From NCBI GenBank assembly GCA_015698045.1, contig BLAL01000262.1, forward strand, positions 374,501 to 438,500: DNA of 64,000 nucleotides, given 5' to 3'. The notes below the pieces were generated by a model that was given only the letters and a program-made list of their open reading frames with translations, had not been told where the DNA came from and did not search any database. A program made the position numbers and the translations under genes. Shown in pieces: positions 9,599-19,465 of this stretch; within the stretch, counting starts at the first letter, position 1, and every line of letters starts with the position of its first letter. Origin of the DNA: Rhizophagus clarus. Its lineage: Eukaryota; Glomeromycota; Glomeromycetes; Glomerales; Glomeraceae.

Positions 9599-9841
9599 TT
9601 ACTTTGGAATAATAGTCTGAACCTTCTCTAGCTTAGCTTTATTGTATGATAGATCAGGATCATTAATATCAATCGGCAATGGTTTTTTCAAATCAGATTT
9701 TATCAAATTTATCATGTCTTCCAATTTATCCAGGCTATTCATTAGAGCTTGTGCTGATTTTGTCAGATCGGGAAATATAAGGGATGAGGAATCATAGTCA
9801 AGCTGGCTCGTCTTTGGATTCTCTTTTTTATTGCTTTCCAT
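9599..9841 (-). CDS. Small helical protein, paralogue of 32600-32806
   Basis: An intact 80-residue frame. It shares with the 68-residue protein at 32600-32806 a polar N-terminus starting MES, a motif like LxKLEDMINLIKSDLKK (compare LEGLENLVKLFKSDVNK) and a DP-containing tail. Both copies lie at the outer edge of a polymerase/integrase element (A and B). The function is unknown. It is short, but conservation between two loci supports it as a gene. Confidence 0.5.
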   Translation of the reverse strand: MESNKKENPKTSQLDYDSSSLIFPDLTKSAQALMNSLDKLEDMINLIKSDLKKPLPIDINDPDLSYNKAKLEKVQTIIPK

Positions 9842-9877
9842 TTCTTATCTGCGGAAAAAATAGTCTAAATAATTTGA

Positions 9878-10399
9878 CTAAGAATAATTGGATCGGTCCC
9901 AACCTCTACTTAGACCAAAATATTTTAATTTAAGATACAATCTAGTTTCTCTGATAGTTTTATAAGTAATTCTACAACCGTGAATATGAAGTGCTTGGAG
10001 TTTTAGGCAGGAATGAATAATATTACAAATTGATTCTTCAGAAAACTCTATACGGAAAGAAATATCTAGATATTCTAATTTATAGCATGAATTTGCGATT
10101 GCATATAGACCTTTATCAGTTATTAATCCAGTATCATCTTTTCTTTCATGATAATAAATTCCCAAGTTGAGATACTTCAGATTGGGGTATGATTCTGCTA
10201 TTCGATTTAATGTTTTATCACTGAATCCTGTACTATTATTCAAATTTAAATGAATTATATTTGGGAATAGATGTGTAATATGTTTGAATTTTTTATCTGA
10301 AAGTCGCCAGTAGCTTGGGATTTCTAAATGAGTTACATTCAAATAATAAAATGGTTTGGTCCCCAAGAGACTCTTCTGCTTCTCACTTATTGTTTTCAT
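9878..10399 (-). CDS. Leucine-rich-repeat protein (F-box-type LRR), probably truncated
   Basis: 173 residues from ATG 10399. At least five LRRs of the cysteine-containing F-box/LRR type are visible: FPNIIHLNLNNSTGFSDKTL, SYPNLKYLNLG, SCYKLEYLDISF, SCLKLQALHIHGC. Such repeats bind substrates of SCF ubiquitin ligases when joined to an F-box. No F-box is visible in this frame or directly upstream, so it is either a fragment or an LRR-only product. It lies on the same strand as the polymerase/F-box/LRR gene upstream (11171-13100). F-box/LRR genes are very numerous in these fungi. Confidence 0.6.
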   Translation of the reverse strand: MKTISEKQKSLLGTKPFYYLNVTHLEIPSYWRLSDKKFKHITHLFPNIIHLNLNNSTGFSDKTLNRIAESYPNLKYLNLGIYYHERKDDTGLITDKGLYAIANSCYKLEYLDISFRIEFSEESICNIIHSCLKLQALHIHGCRITYKTIRETRLYLKLKYFGLSRGWDRSNYS

Positions 10400-10650
10400 A
10401 AAAATTTTTCGTATATTACTATTCTTTAGCTCAACTCATTTCCATAGAACAGAAACACCGCATCTGTACCACAATCGGCAGACAAATAAAGTGGGATAGA
10501 GGGATTTAACTATTGCTAGAAAATGTAAAATATGATTTAATAGTTCTGGTAAATATATAACTCTTGAATGTGTCATAATTAACAAATATTATATGCTAAT
10601 TTAAAATATGCATAACACTCTAGCTTTACCCACTAGAAAAAAAAAGAAAA

Positions 10651-11098
10651 GCTGAGTTTATTAGTATTCCCAGCATTCGTGATAATATTCTTTTTCACCT
10701 ATATGATAATCACGTTAGCCTAGCTATCTTTGTTAACTATTGCAAGGTTAGTGATATATGGAGTAATATTCTTTATCAGTTAAGTGCAAGGACTATTTCT
10801 CTTTCTATGTTATATCACCATAAAGCTTTCTTAAATGCTTTTCACTATAGTAGAAGAAGGCAATTTCTTCATAATAAAAAATCGATTAAAAAGCTATTTT
10901 ACAAGACGTGATATATAATATCATTTAAAACATGACCATGAACTGAATAGGTACTACCAGGATATCTGTTTGCTTTACGAACTAAGGGATGAATTTCTTA
11001 GACTGGCCAGAGTCTTCCGTTCCTATGACTATATACCAAATACTGCAGATGAATTTCGTAGGCTAGCCAGAGTTTTTCAGACTATTAGACTTCCTTGA
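10651..11098 (+). pseudogene. Degraded coding remnant with an internal duplicated motif
   Basis: Frame 10651-10911 starts without an ATG (FISIPSIRDNILFHLYD) and continues through an F-box-like hydrophobic pattern to a TGA preceded by ACG. A second frame from about 10922 reads HDHELNRYYQDICLLYELRD and contains the tandem motif DEFLRLARVFRSYD / DEFRRLARVFQTI before a TGA at 11096. I infer a single broken gene, but the parent is not recognised. Confidence 0.3.
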
Positions 11099-11170
11099 TC
11101 TATCGATCTGCGGAAGAAGACCTACCTGAAAAAAAAAATCAAATAATTTTTGGGTGAATGCTATCTAATC

Positions 11171-13100
11171 CTATTCTTCATCGGACTCAATTATGAGTTT
11201 TATTTTTGGGTTTAAGTTTTGGAAATCAGATAATATATTCTTTCCAATCTGTAAACATCCCCTAATTTCTATCGTTCCCAAACTAGGAGTCAGCTCTGGA
11301 ATTTTTAAAAATGCTTTCGGGCTTATTCGCCTAGAACCTCTTATCGTGAGTCTTTTTAAATTAGAATACTCGGCTAGAAGCGCTTCCAGATTTTTATTGT
11401 TAAGTATACGTGAACCACTATTTTCAAAACTTAGCCATTGTAAATTGGGGCAAGCCTTACATACTTCAGAAATGTATACATCTGGTTCTATATTTATTTC
11501 CCCAATAAATTTTAGACCTAGCACTTGCGCACATGCATCTGGCTTTGTATCTTTGCTTAATGCCTTTGTGAACTTGATCCCAGAAATGGCTGTTAGAGAT
11601 ATTCTTTGCCATACTAGTCTTCTAGCAATATAATACCATTACTTATTAACAAATAAAAGAGGATACATTTTTTTGTCCCTATCCTTTCTATAATGTTGGA
11701 AAATTCTATCGAGAATCTCATTTGGCAAAGATATGAAACGGATGGGTGATTTTCCTGACTTTGTCAAGGATGGTGAAACTATTTCCTCAAAATTGATCCA
11801 CTTTAGATTCATCATATTTTTTATCATTACGAAGCCTGATTTTACTATTTTTAGATCACTCTTACCGACTCCTTCATATCTTTCTATCAGCTGTTCTGTA
11901 TTTTTATCAGAAATAATAAAACCATATGTGTGGATACGCTTTACACGATCTCCTAGTGGAATAATTTCTTCCGATATAATTCTGCGCCCCTCGCTGTAAC
12001 AAAAGGTGCCATACGTCGATGCGGACCTGGTCTTCATCCATCTGAGTATAATCGTCCCCAAAGTGAAACTAGCATATGCTTAGCGACTTTACCTGCCTGT
12101 CCGCCTTCTTGCTTGATATTTGTAAGATAACTTGCCCATTGATAGAAACTATTATATCCGCTCATAAGATAAGCTTTATCATATATTAGAGCATTTGGAC
12201 TTTCAGAGGATAACTCTATGTGTAGATCTAGTTCTATCGCTAATTTCAAGTCATAGTGAGTGTAATATCCTGCAGGATTAAAACGAAATCCTCTTATACA
12301 TTTTTGATTCGCTGGCTGGCCTTTTATAAAAGCTTGATAAATACCATATTCTAGATTATAATAATTAAGATTATGCGTGATTGTTTTAAATTCTCCTGCC
12401 CTTACTGGCCAGCTTGCACCACCAAAAGCTAAGATTTTTGGATAAAATTCATTAAAGTCTAATTCAGTTGCGATTCCTTCATATGGCTCAGCCCATACTA
12501 GACTTCCCATGTATGCCAAATTAATCCAATAATCTTCTTCTTGTGTTAAGTCTTCTGCTTTTCTAGGAGCTAAAGTGACATCTTGAAAAAAACGCAAACT
12601 TGCCATAGCATATGTACCAGATTTTTGTAAATCTATCTGTCCTCTACTCCGCCATGCAATTGCACTGGCTTCTTCATTATAGCGTTTATGGACATCCTGG
12701 AGTGTCTCATTTGGATTGGCTTTGATTAAAAACCAGTCTCGTGATAAATCTTGGAATTCACTTTTGGAGCCAGTCCATTGTGTACTTCCATCATAAAACT
12801 CAACATTATTTCCTTGCTTTTTCCAGAACAGGAATCTCCGGATTGCTGAATACCATCTTGTTTCTATATTTTGGTAAGCTGAAGCGGTCTCATATTCGCT
12901 CTTCCCATCTGACTCTGTCTCTTCTTCTGGTGACTCAGAGGCGGTCTCATATTCGCTTTCCCCATCTGACTTCACCTCTGGCTCTTCTTCTGGTACTGGT
13001 GGTTCGGAAGGCTCAGGTAACTCAGGTGGCGTTGGGTCCCCCAAAATTTTCCAAACAATTGTCCTAATGCGCCGGTGATACTAGCAAGTAATCTGCTCAT
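11171..13100 (-). pseudogene. Family B polymerase-like protein running into F-box and LRRs (left inverted copy)
   Basis: Reads from ATG 13100 (MSRLLASITGALGQLFGKF) through a Pro/Glu/Ser-rich linker. A polymerase-like region follows: ASLRFFQDV, motif A-like ELDFNEFYPKIL, YYTHYDLKLAIEL, motif B-like GKVAKHMLVSLWG and a motif C-like position RIHTYGFII where Asp would be expected. It then continues into an F-box (LPNEILDRIFQHY, LLFVNKQWYYNTRRLIWQ) and LRRs (CKACPNLQWLSFENSG, YSNLKRLTIRGS) ending near 11171. There is a one-base shift near 13044, a TGA after LYSDG shared with the right copy, a shift in the TARG region, and a stop after VNK. Family B assignment is from motif order only. The missing catalytic Asp suggests inactivity. 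Confidence 0.6.
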
Positions 13101-13203
13101 TTTTTTCCTAAAGATTATATATGGTTACAAAAAGTTTAAAATAAAAATAATTTATTTGGACAATTAGAGTTACATATTTATTCAAAAAGAAGAGACTAAT
13201 AGA
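13101..13203. promoter_or_regulatory. Divergent intergenic region, likely bidirectional promoter
   Basis: 103 bp of A/T-rich sequence separates the starts of the minus-strand polymerase/F-box gene and the plus-strand Cys/His-rich gene. The right inverted copy and modules B (70 bp) and C (96 bp) also place a Cys/His-rich gene divergent from its neighbour. No specific element is recognisable. Confidence 0.35.
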
Positions 13204-13452
13204 ATGGGATTTTATAATTGTCCATATGTTCTTAGGACTGGAGAAGTGTACAATGAGGGGTGCTATCGGCCAGAAGGGTGTAAAGTCCATTGGAAATCTC
13301 CTAGACGAATTCCATGCATAGAATGCGGAAAATTGACTTCCTCTATTTATAGTGCTTGTAGGAAACATGCAGGTAAATATTGCATTCGAGATTTTTATCA
13401 ACGTCAGAAGCTTGCAAAAATTCAGGCTAATGACGGGCTAGTTTTGGGTTAG
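13204..13452 (+). CDS. Small Cys/His-rich protein, putative double zinc finger (left inverted copy)
   Basis: An intact 82-residue frame (MGFYNCPYVLRTGEV). Conserved pattern across four copies: Cys, about 13 residues, Cys, G-C-x3-HW, then PCxxC, a Ser-rich loop, Cys-x3-H and an aromatic/basic tail. The other copies are at 23562-23805 (broken), 30733-30978 and 37914-38168. The pattern suggests two zinc sites and nucleic-acid binding, which is inference. It is divergent from the polymerase/F-box gene with 103 bp between starts. Confidence 0.65.
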   Translation: MGFYNCPYVLRTGEVYNEGCYRPEGCKVHWKSPRRIPCIECGKLTSSIYSACRKHAGKYCIRDFYQRQKLAKIQANDGLVLG

Positions 13453-13510
13453 AAAAGGTAATATAGGGTCAGAAATCAATGGTATGCTAAATGGAAGAAA
13501 GCTTTGTTCT

Positions 13511-13924
13511 AATCCTATTTGCCTTATAATATTAGCATATAATTTAAGGTAGCATAGCGTCAAAAAAATATAGCATCCGCCCTAAGGGGCTCCTGCTATA
13601 TTTTTTCTCCCATCGAACTGCGCTTTTATCGGTGCTACGCTCCTCCTCATGCTTGTTCTCCCAGCAAGTGCTACCATTATGGTATGCGGATTGGAAGGCT
13701 ATAGGAAAACAATTTGTAATCCTATTTGCCTTATAATATTAGCATATAATTTAAGGTAGCATAGGGTCAAAAAAATATAGCATCCGCCCTAAGGGCTTCT
13801 GCTATATTTTTTTTTCCATCGAACTGCACATTCGTCAGTGCTACGCACCTCCTCATGCTTGTTCTTCCAGCAAGTGCTACCATTATGGTATGCGGATTGG
13901 GAGGCTATAGGAAGACAATTTGTT
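13511..13924. repeat. Two tandem 207 bp units, each with a short hairpin
   Basis: Units 13511-13717 and 13718-13924 both begin AATCCTATTTGCCTTATAAT and end in CTATAGGAA-ACAATTTG. Each holds an inverted pair, AAAATATAGCA and TGCTATATTTT, around a CCGCCCTAAGG-containing loop. A related arrangement in opposite orientation occurs at 19140-19205 with the arm AAATGATATAGCA. Confidence 0.7.
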
Positions 13925-14195
13925 TACATTAAATGAAAAAAATTTATGATACCCAGGATGATTACCAAAAGTGTTTCGGTCTTGTTTGTGCCAAAGTGAA
14001 AATTTATTTTTACATATAGGAAGCTAATGTTTACAGCGCGGATAAAAATCAGAAAAGCAAATTGATCTCCTTAAGGTCACGTGTATATTTACAATGGCTT
14101 AACGCTATATAATTAAAATTTGATACCCAGGAAAGCAACCTGGAATCTTTTGATCGAAATGTGCCAAAAAGCCCATTTCCATACTACTATACTAA
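13511..14195. repeat. Left arm of a large imperfect inverted repeat (pairs with 18195-19205)
   Basis: Segments such as TTGTTTGTGCCAAAGTGAAA (about 13985), GTCACGTGTAT (about 14077) and TGATCGAAATGTGCCAAAAA (about 14152) recur in reverse complement and reverse order at 18195-18845. The repeat-unit part matches 18970-19205. The arms flank the Helitron remnant. The right arm is interrupted by the 363 bp palindrome. Confidence 0.7.
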
Positions 14196-14339
14196 CTTTA
14201 AAAAATTATGAATGTTTTTTATTTTAGATATTAATTATTTAATAATATTACACTTTTAATAAATATTATATACTGTAATAAATATTATATACTGTAATAA
14301 ATTTATTATTAGTTATATGGTTAATAAAAAGTTATCAAT

Positions 14340-15110
14340 TGCCATCAATAAACTACCAATCGGTCATTATCAAATAACCATCAAATGACCATCAAATTAA
14401 CCATAAAATAACCATAAAATGTAACCATCAAATTGACCATAAAATGACCATTGATTGACCATCGATTGATCATCAAATTGACCATAAAATGACCATAAAA
14501 TGACCATCAAATGACCATCAAATTAACCATAAAATAACCATAAAATGTAACCATCAAATTGACCATAAAATGACCATTGATTGACCATCGATTGATTATC
14601 AAATTGACCATAAAATGACCATCAAATGACCATCAAATTGACCTATAAAATGACCATCAATTGATCATTAAATTGACCATAAATGCCCATCAAATGACCA
14701 TCAAATTGACCATAAAATGACCATTGACTGACTATCGATTAATCATTAAATTAACCATAAAATTACCATCAAATGACCATCAAATTGACCTATAAAATGA
14801 TCATCGATTGACCATTAAATTGACCATGAATGCCCATCAAATTGGCCTCAATTGACCATTAATTAACCATAAAATGACTATCGATTGACTATTAATTGAC
14901 CATCAATTGACCATCAATTGACCATCAATCAACCATCAATTGGGCTAGCCGATTGGTAGCCGATTGGTGTCAGATTTTGGCAGAAATCGGCCATCAATTG
15001 GACAGGCCGATTGGTATCAAATTGAACATATCAGATACCAATCAACCATCAATCAGGTACCCGATTGATGACTGATTGATATCCGATTTGACATCTTTTG
15101 ACCTGTGTGA
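14340..15110. repeat. Degenerate minisatellite built on TGACCATCAAAT / TGACCATAAAA
   Basis: About 700 bp of short degenerate units of 10-12 nt (GACCATCAAAT, GACCATAAAAT, GACCATTGATT). It grades into GATTGGTATC-type units from about 14940 that resemble the palindrome at 18254-18616. There is no coding potential. Lack of constant spacers and of a stable repeat length excludes a CRISPR array. Confidence 0.7.
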
Positions 15111-15120
15111 TACTCAACAT

Positions 15121-17488
15121 TATATTTACAAATGTATAAAACCTGAAGATCAATGGATAGTTCCTTATCATCCTCAAACTTTAATGATTTGGAATGCTCA
15201 CATGAATATACAGTATGTTAGTTCCTGAAAATTAGCTTTTTATTTAACAAAATATATAGCTAAATCTGAACCTTCTCATGTTTTTAATATTAAAGAAGGT
15301 GATAAATTTAGAGAACATATAGTAGCCCGCAGATTAGGTTCTATGGAATTAATGTTTTTAATATTAGGTAAAACTATTTGTAGTTCTTTATCTGCTGTTA
15401 TTTATCTTACTACAGATCCCCCTACAAGTCAACAAAAAGCTATCCGACCTATCTCATTAATTAGTGAAAATGATGATGATCCATATTGGAAAAATCACAT
15501 TGAAAAATATTTTAATCATCCAGAAGAAGAAGAATTTACTAATTTAACTTATCCAGAATATTTTAAAAATTATGAAATAACAATTACTCAACTAACTAGT
15601 ACTAAATGTATTTTTTATATTGATAAATTAGGAAATTATGTTACTAAAAAACTGTTCCAAAATTAGTTAAATTTCGTCATTTAAAATTACATGATGAACA
15701 ACTATTTTTTTATCAAAAATTATTACTTGAACTTCCTTGTAAAATTGAAGAAGAACTTTTTGGAAAATTTTTAACATATCAAGAACATTGGTTATTTCAT
15801 CATCCTGAATTTAATGAAACATTGCAACAAGTTACACATGATTATATACATTCTTAATAACTAAAATTAGATTCTCAATTTACTCAAATTTTAGTTACTT
15901 TAATTAATAATTTACAATATATTCTTCCTTTTTCAGTATCAGAACTTATTGATATACAACTTAAATCATTATGAATTAATCCTCCAATTCTTTTTTATTG
16001 CAATATATTGAATCTTCCAGAAGATCAATTGAATGCACTTTCTATTATTAGTAATATTTTAGGTCCAAAAAATCAAAAAAACAAATATCCTTATTTTTTT
16101 ATTACTGGTTCAGCTGGTACTGGAAAATCATTTATAATTAATTTAATCACTGATCATTTAAAAAACAAACATTCAAATTATTTATTATTAACTCCAACTG
16201 GTATAGCAGCAACAAATATTGGAGGTGAAACAATACATTCTGCATAAGAATTCGTGAAACATTAAGTGGATTTCAAACTTTAGCTTTTAATGATTATGAT
16301 TTTTTAAAATTTTTAAAAACTATTGATACTTTAATTATTGATGAAATTTCAATGGTATCAAATGCACTTTTTAGCTTTATTTCTGATATGTTTTCAATAA
16401 TTCAGCAGCAAACAATTGCATTTGGAGGTTTAAATGTAATAGTTGTTGGAGATTTAGCTCAATTACCTTCAGTAACTGGATTACCTGTATATAAATCATT
16501 AGAATGGAAATTGTTTTATCCTTTATTTTTAAAACAACCACAAAGACAAATTCAGGATTAATAATATTATAATACATTACAAGAAATTAGATTAGGTAAA
16601 ATGGGGTCTTTGCAATAGAAAGGTACGAAACTCAAAAAAAAATAAAAATTTAATTAATATTAAATTTACACTTATTTTAGTATAAAAAACATAATTAGCA
16701 TATAAAATAAATTTAAAATTTTTTTTGAGTTTCGTACCTTTCTATTGCAAAGACCCCAAATATCTTTAACTACATGGAATCTTTTATACCAAAAAGCCAG
16801 AATATTTGATCATCAAAAACCAATTAATACTGCTTTTAATATTACAAATATTGTTGGTTACAAACAAACTGCCAATCAAATTAATAATGTTATTTGCAAT
16901 ATGCTTCCAGTAACTGAAAACAAATTTCTTATTAGTTCAGCTATTGATTTTATTGATAATCAACAATATAATCCAGATGATTCTCAAAAATTATTTAAAT
17001 AAAAGACAAATCTTCCTAGTCATTTACATTTACAATAGGGTGCACGTGTAATGTATCTTAAAAATAATTTAACAGAACAAAATATATGTAATGGTACTGT
17101 TGGTGTTGTAATTGATATTGATTTGGAAAATTTAGAAGTAAGAGTAGCTTTTAGTGTAGTAGGTGGTATTATTGATATTGGAATTAAAAAGGAAACTATA
17201 ATATTTTTAGTAGATGGAAAACCATCAAGTAGATGTCAATTTCTCTTGCAAAATGCATTTGCTCTTACAGTGCATAAAACACAAGGATTAACTTTACCAG
17301 AAGTATCCTTATCTCTTGATAATCAAATGTTTGCTGCTGGTCAAGCATATGTTGTAATAAGCCAATGTTCGGAATGGTCTAAAGTACATATTGCATCACT
17401 ACATCCTTCTGCTTTTATTATAAACAAATCAATGATTGAGGAATATGAACGCTTAGAACAAATAGCTGCTAAACCTTTACTTTTATAG
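15121..17488 (+). pseudogene. Helitron-type Rep/Pif1-like helicase, decayed
   Basis: The upstream part reads as the C-terminal region of a Helitron Rep/helicase-like domain (WNAHMNIQYVSS, then LAFYLTKYIAKSEP). The helicase shows Walker A ITGSAGTGKSFIIN (about 16108), ATNIGGETIHSA, Walker B-like LIIDEISMVSNALF (about 16333), VVGDLAQLP, and the C-terminal AFALTVHKTQGLTLPEVSLS and QAYVVISQC motifs (about 17250-17370). Helitron helicases unwind DNA during rolling-circle transposition. The gene is dead: a TGA at about 15227, several TAA/TGA stops between 15660 and 15990, a TAA at 16559, a 157 bp insertion at 16602-16758, and a TAA at 17000. It sits inside large inverted arms, unlike a simple Helitron. 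Confidence 0.85.
16602..16758. mobile_element. 157 bp MITE inserted in the helicase pseudogene
   Basis: Terminal inverted repeats of about 40 bp begin TGGGGTCTTTGCAATAGAAA and end with its complement. The interior is A/T-rich and non-coding. Removing it together with one copy of an AA duplication rejoins the helicase residues LGK and ISLTTW in frame, which fixes the boundaries and implies a 2 bp target duplication. It inserted after or independently of the TAA at 16559. Confidence 0.85.
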
Positions 17489-18194
17489 ATGTAAAGTTAA
17501 TAACTATAAATAAATTTATTATTTTAAAATATATTTCTGAAACAAAACATTATACTGTATTTGGAGGACGAAGTCCCCTCGCAAACTGCATAATCTAGTT
17601 ATTCAAAAAAAATCACATTGTATTATATCAGTATTTTTAGTAATTTTTTGCTGATCATTTTTTAATTAATGATCAACATGTAATCTGAAATGACCACTGG
17701 CTGATAAAGGTACATTAAAGGAAAAAAACATATAATTGACTAACCATAAACAATACCAATGCATATATTGCATATATTTAATATATTTAATATTTAAAAC
17801 ATTGATCTGCAATCATATGACTTAACTGCTTATCTTGTCACAACATCACCCTCCCACTAATTTTCAACACTGTTAAAAATTTTAATTGATTGAGCTACAA
17901 TATCTTGGTATTCATTCTGGCTCAGTTTTTGAATCATTGTAGAGGTAGTTTTTGTGATCTGCATGATTCCAAAATATATAATATATCTGTACTGAAATGA
18001 TATGATAGTGGTGAGTCAACTGCTGCGTATATAGGCTTCATTATGTATAGACACTAACTTCCTTTTCCAAGAATTGTCCTAGATAATAAAAGTTGACAAG
18101 TTGTAAAACTTGATGCCCAAATCTTTTTGATCGTTCAATTGTAAATTCCATATACATTCAGTATATATCAATTTTTCCATATATAATCTGTATG
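17489..18194. other. Non-coding stretch, no recognisable feature
   Basis: About 700 bp of A/T-rich sequence between the helicase end and the right inverted arm. I see no ORF, RNA gene or repeat in it. Confidence 0.5.
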
Positions 18195-18253
18195 CAAAGT
18201 AGTAGGGAAATGGGGTTTTTGGCACATTTCGATCAAATGGTCCCAGGATGTTT

Positions 18254-18616
18254 CACAGGTCAAAATTAGTTAAATAGGGTATCAATAGAGTATCAATAGG
18301 TTATCAATTGGCTATCAATAAGCTACCCTATTGGTAGCCTATTGAACTTGCGCCATAATCCGTCACCAATCGGGTAGGCTGATTGATAGCTGATTGATAA
18401 CTTATTGATAACCTATTAGTATCCTATTGGTATTTTTATTAAATAGGGTATCAATAGGGTATCAATAGGTTATCAATAGGTTATCAATCAGCCTGCCTGA
18501 TTGGTGATGGATTATGGCGCAAGTTCAATAGGCTACCAATAGGGTAGCCTATTGATAGCCAATTGATAACCTATTGATACCCTATTGATACCCTATTTAA
18601 CTAATTTCGACCTGTG
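18254..18616. repeat. 363 bp near-perfect palindrome, possible foldback element
   Basis: The arms start CACAGGTCAAAATTAGTT and end AACTAATTTCGACCTGTG, with the centre near 18438 and little or no loop. The internal text is made of TATCAATAGG-type units plus a unique stretch GAACTTGCGCCATAATCC that is also mirrored. It interrupts the right arm exactly where the left arm is continuous, with a short T-run on both sides, so it is a later insertion. Confidence 0.75.
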
Positions 18617-18847
18617 TTTTCCTGGGTATCAAAATTTATTCATATAGCGTAAGACCATTGTAAACATACACGTGACTTTAAAGAAATCAATTTGCTTTCT
18701 TGATTGGTATTCGCTTTGTAATCATTTGTTTCCTATATGAAAAAATAAATTTTCACTTTGGCACAAACAAGTCCGAAACCTATTTGGTTTTCATCCTGGA
18801 TAACATAAATTTTTCGCATATAATATAATCAAATTGCCTCCCTATAG

Positions 18848-18975
18848 CATGTACACAAGATATGAAAACAAGTAGTGTTTACAGTCTGCAGAGTGAAGCG
18901 GAGCATGTATACATGATATGAAAATAAACAGTGTTAACAATCTGCGGAGCGAAGCAGAGCATGTACACAAGATAT
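18848..18975. repeat. About 55 bp tandem units containing GCGGAGCGAAGCGGAGCATG
   Basis: Roughly two and a half units of the type CATGTACACAAGATATGAAAA - GTGTTTACAGTCTGC - GCGAAGCGGAG. A diverged copy lies at 23420-23500 beyond the TIR element. Non-coding. Confidence 0.6.
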
Positions 18976-19205
18976 GATATACAAATTGCCTCCCAATAGC
19001 ATACTGCTTAGATAGCAAGAGAGAACAAGCATGAGAAGGAGCAAAGCGACGATGAATATGCGTTCGATATAGGAGAATAAGTATGAGTAGGCAAAGCCCT
19101 TTAGGGCAACGCCAGTGAATACACATTCGACAGGAGAAATGATATAGCAGGAATATGAGTGAGTCCTTTAGGGTGAAGCGAATATGGATGCTATATCATT
19201 TCGAC

Positions 19206-19465
19206 CATATGTATGGCATACCGTAGAAGTCAAAAGGTTGTTGTAAAAACAACAAGTTAGTTGTTGAAAATCAACAAGTAAGTTGTTGTAAATTAATAAG
19301 TTACTTGTTGATTTACAACAACTAACTTGTTGTATTGATCAACATGGCGAGGTAACAAGTAACTTATTGCTTTTTATGTTGATCACATTTTGATTTCCAT
19401 TTATGGAAAATGATCCATATATATAGCGGATTACTGATTAACTGCGTTATTCGATTATATCACTT
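19206..19465. repeat. Left 260 bp TIR
   Basis: Matches the reverse complement of 23083-23342 with scattered single differences (for example GATCAACATGGC against GATCGACATGGC). It contains internally palindromic TTGTTG/CAACAA blocks. Confidence 0.85.

Larger units (their letters stand above)
18195..19205. repeat. Right arm of the large inverted repeat (pairs with 13511-14195)
   Basis: Reverse-complement match to the left arm over the GTGCCAAAAA, CACGTGAC and TTTCACTTTGGCACAAACAA segments, then over the CAAATTGCCTCCC boundary motif. That motif occurs twice (about 18830 and 18972), mirroring the doubled units on the left. The arm is split by the palindrome 18254-18616 and by tandem units at 18848-18975. 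Confidence 0.7.

Noticed and set aside
14340-15110. Short repeats that might be a CRISPR array
   Set aside because: Units are 10-12 nt, degenerate, without constant repeat length or unique spacers, and the context is a eukaryotic genome.
18842-19126. 94-codon minus-strand frame over tandem repeats
   Set aside because: It lies wholly inside the inverted-arm repeats and shows repeat-derived composition.
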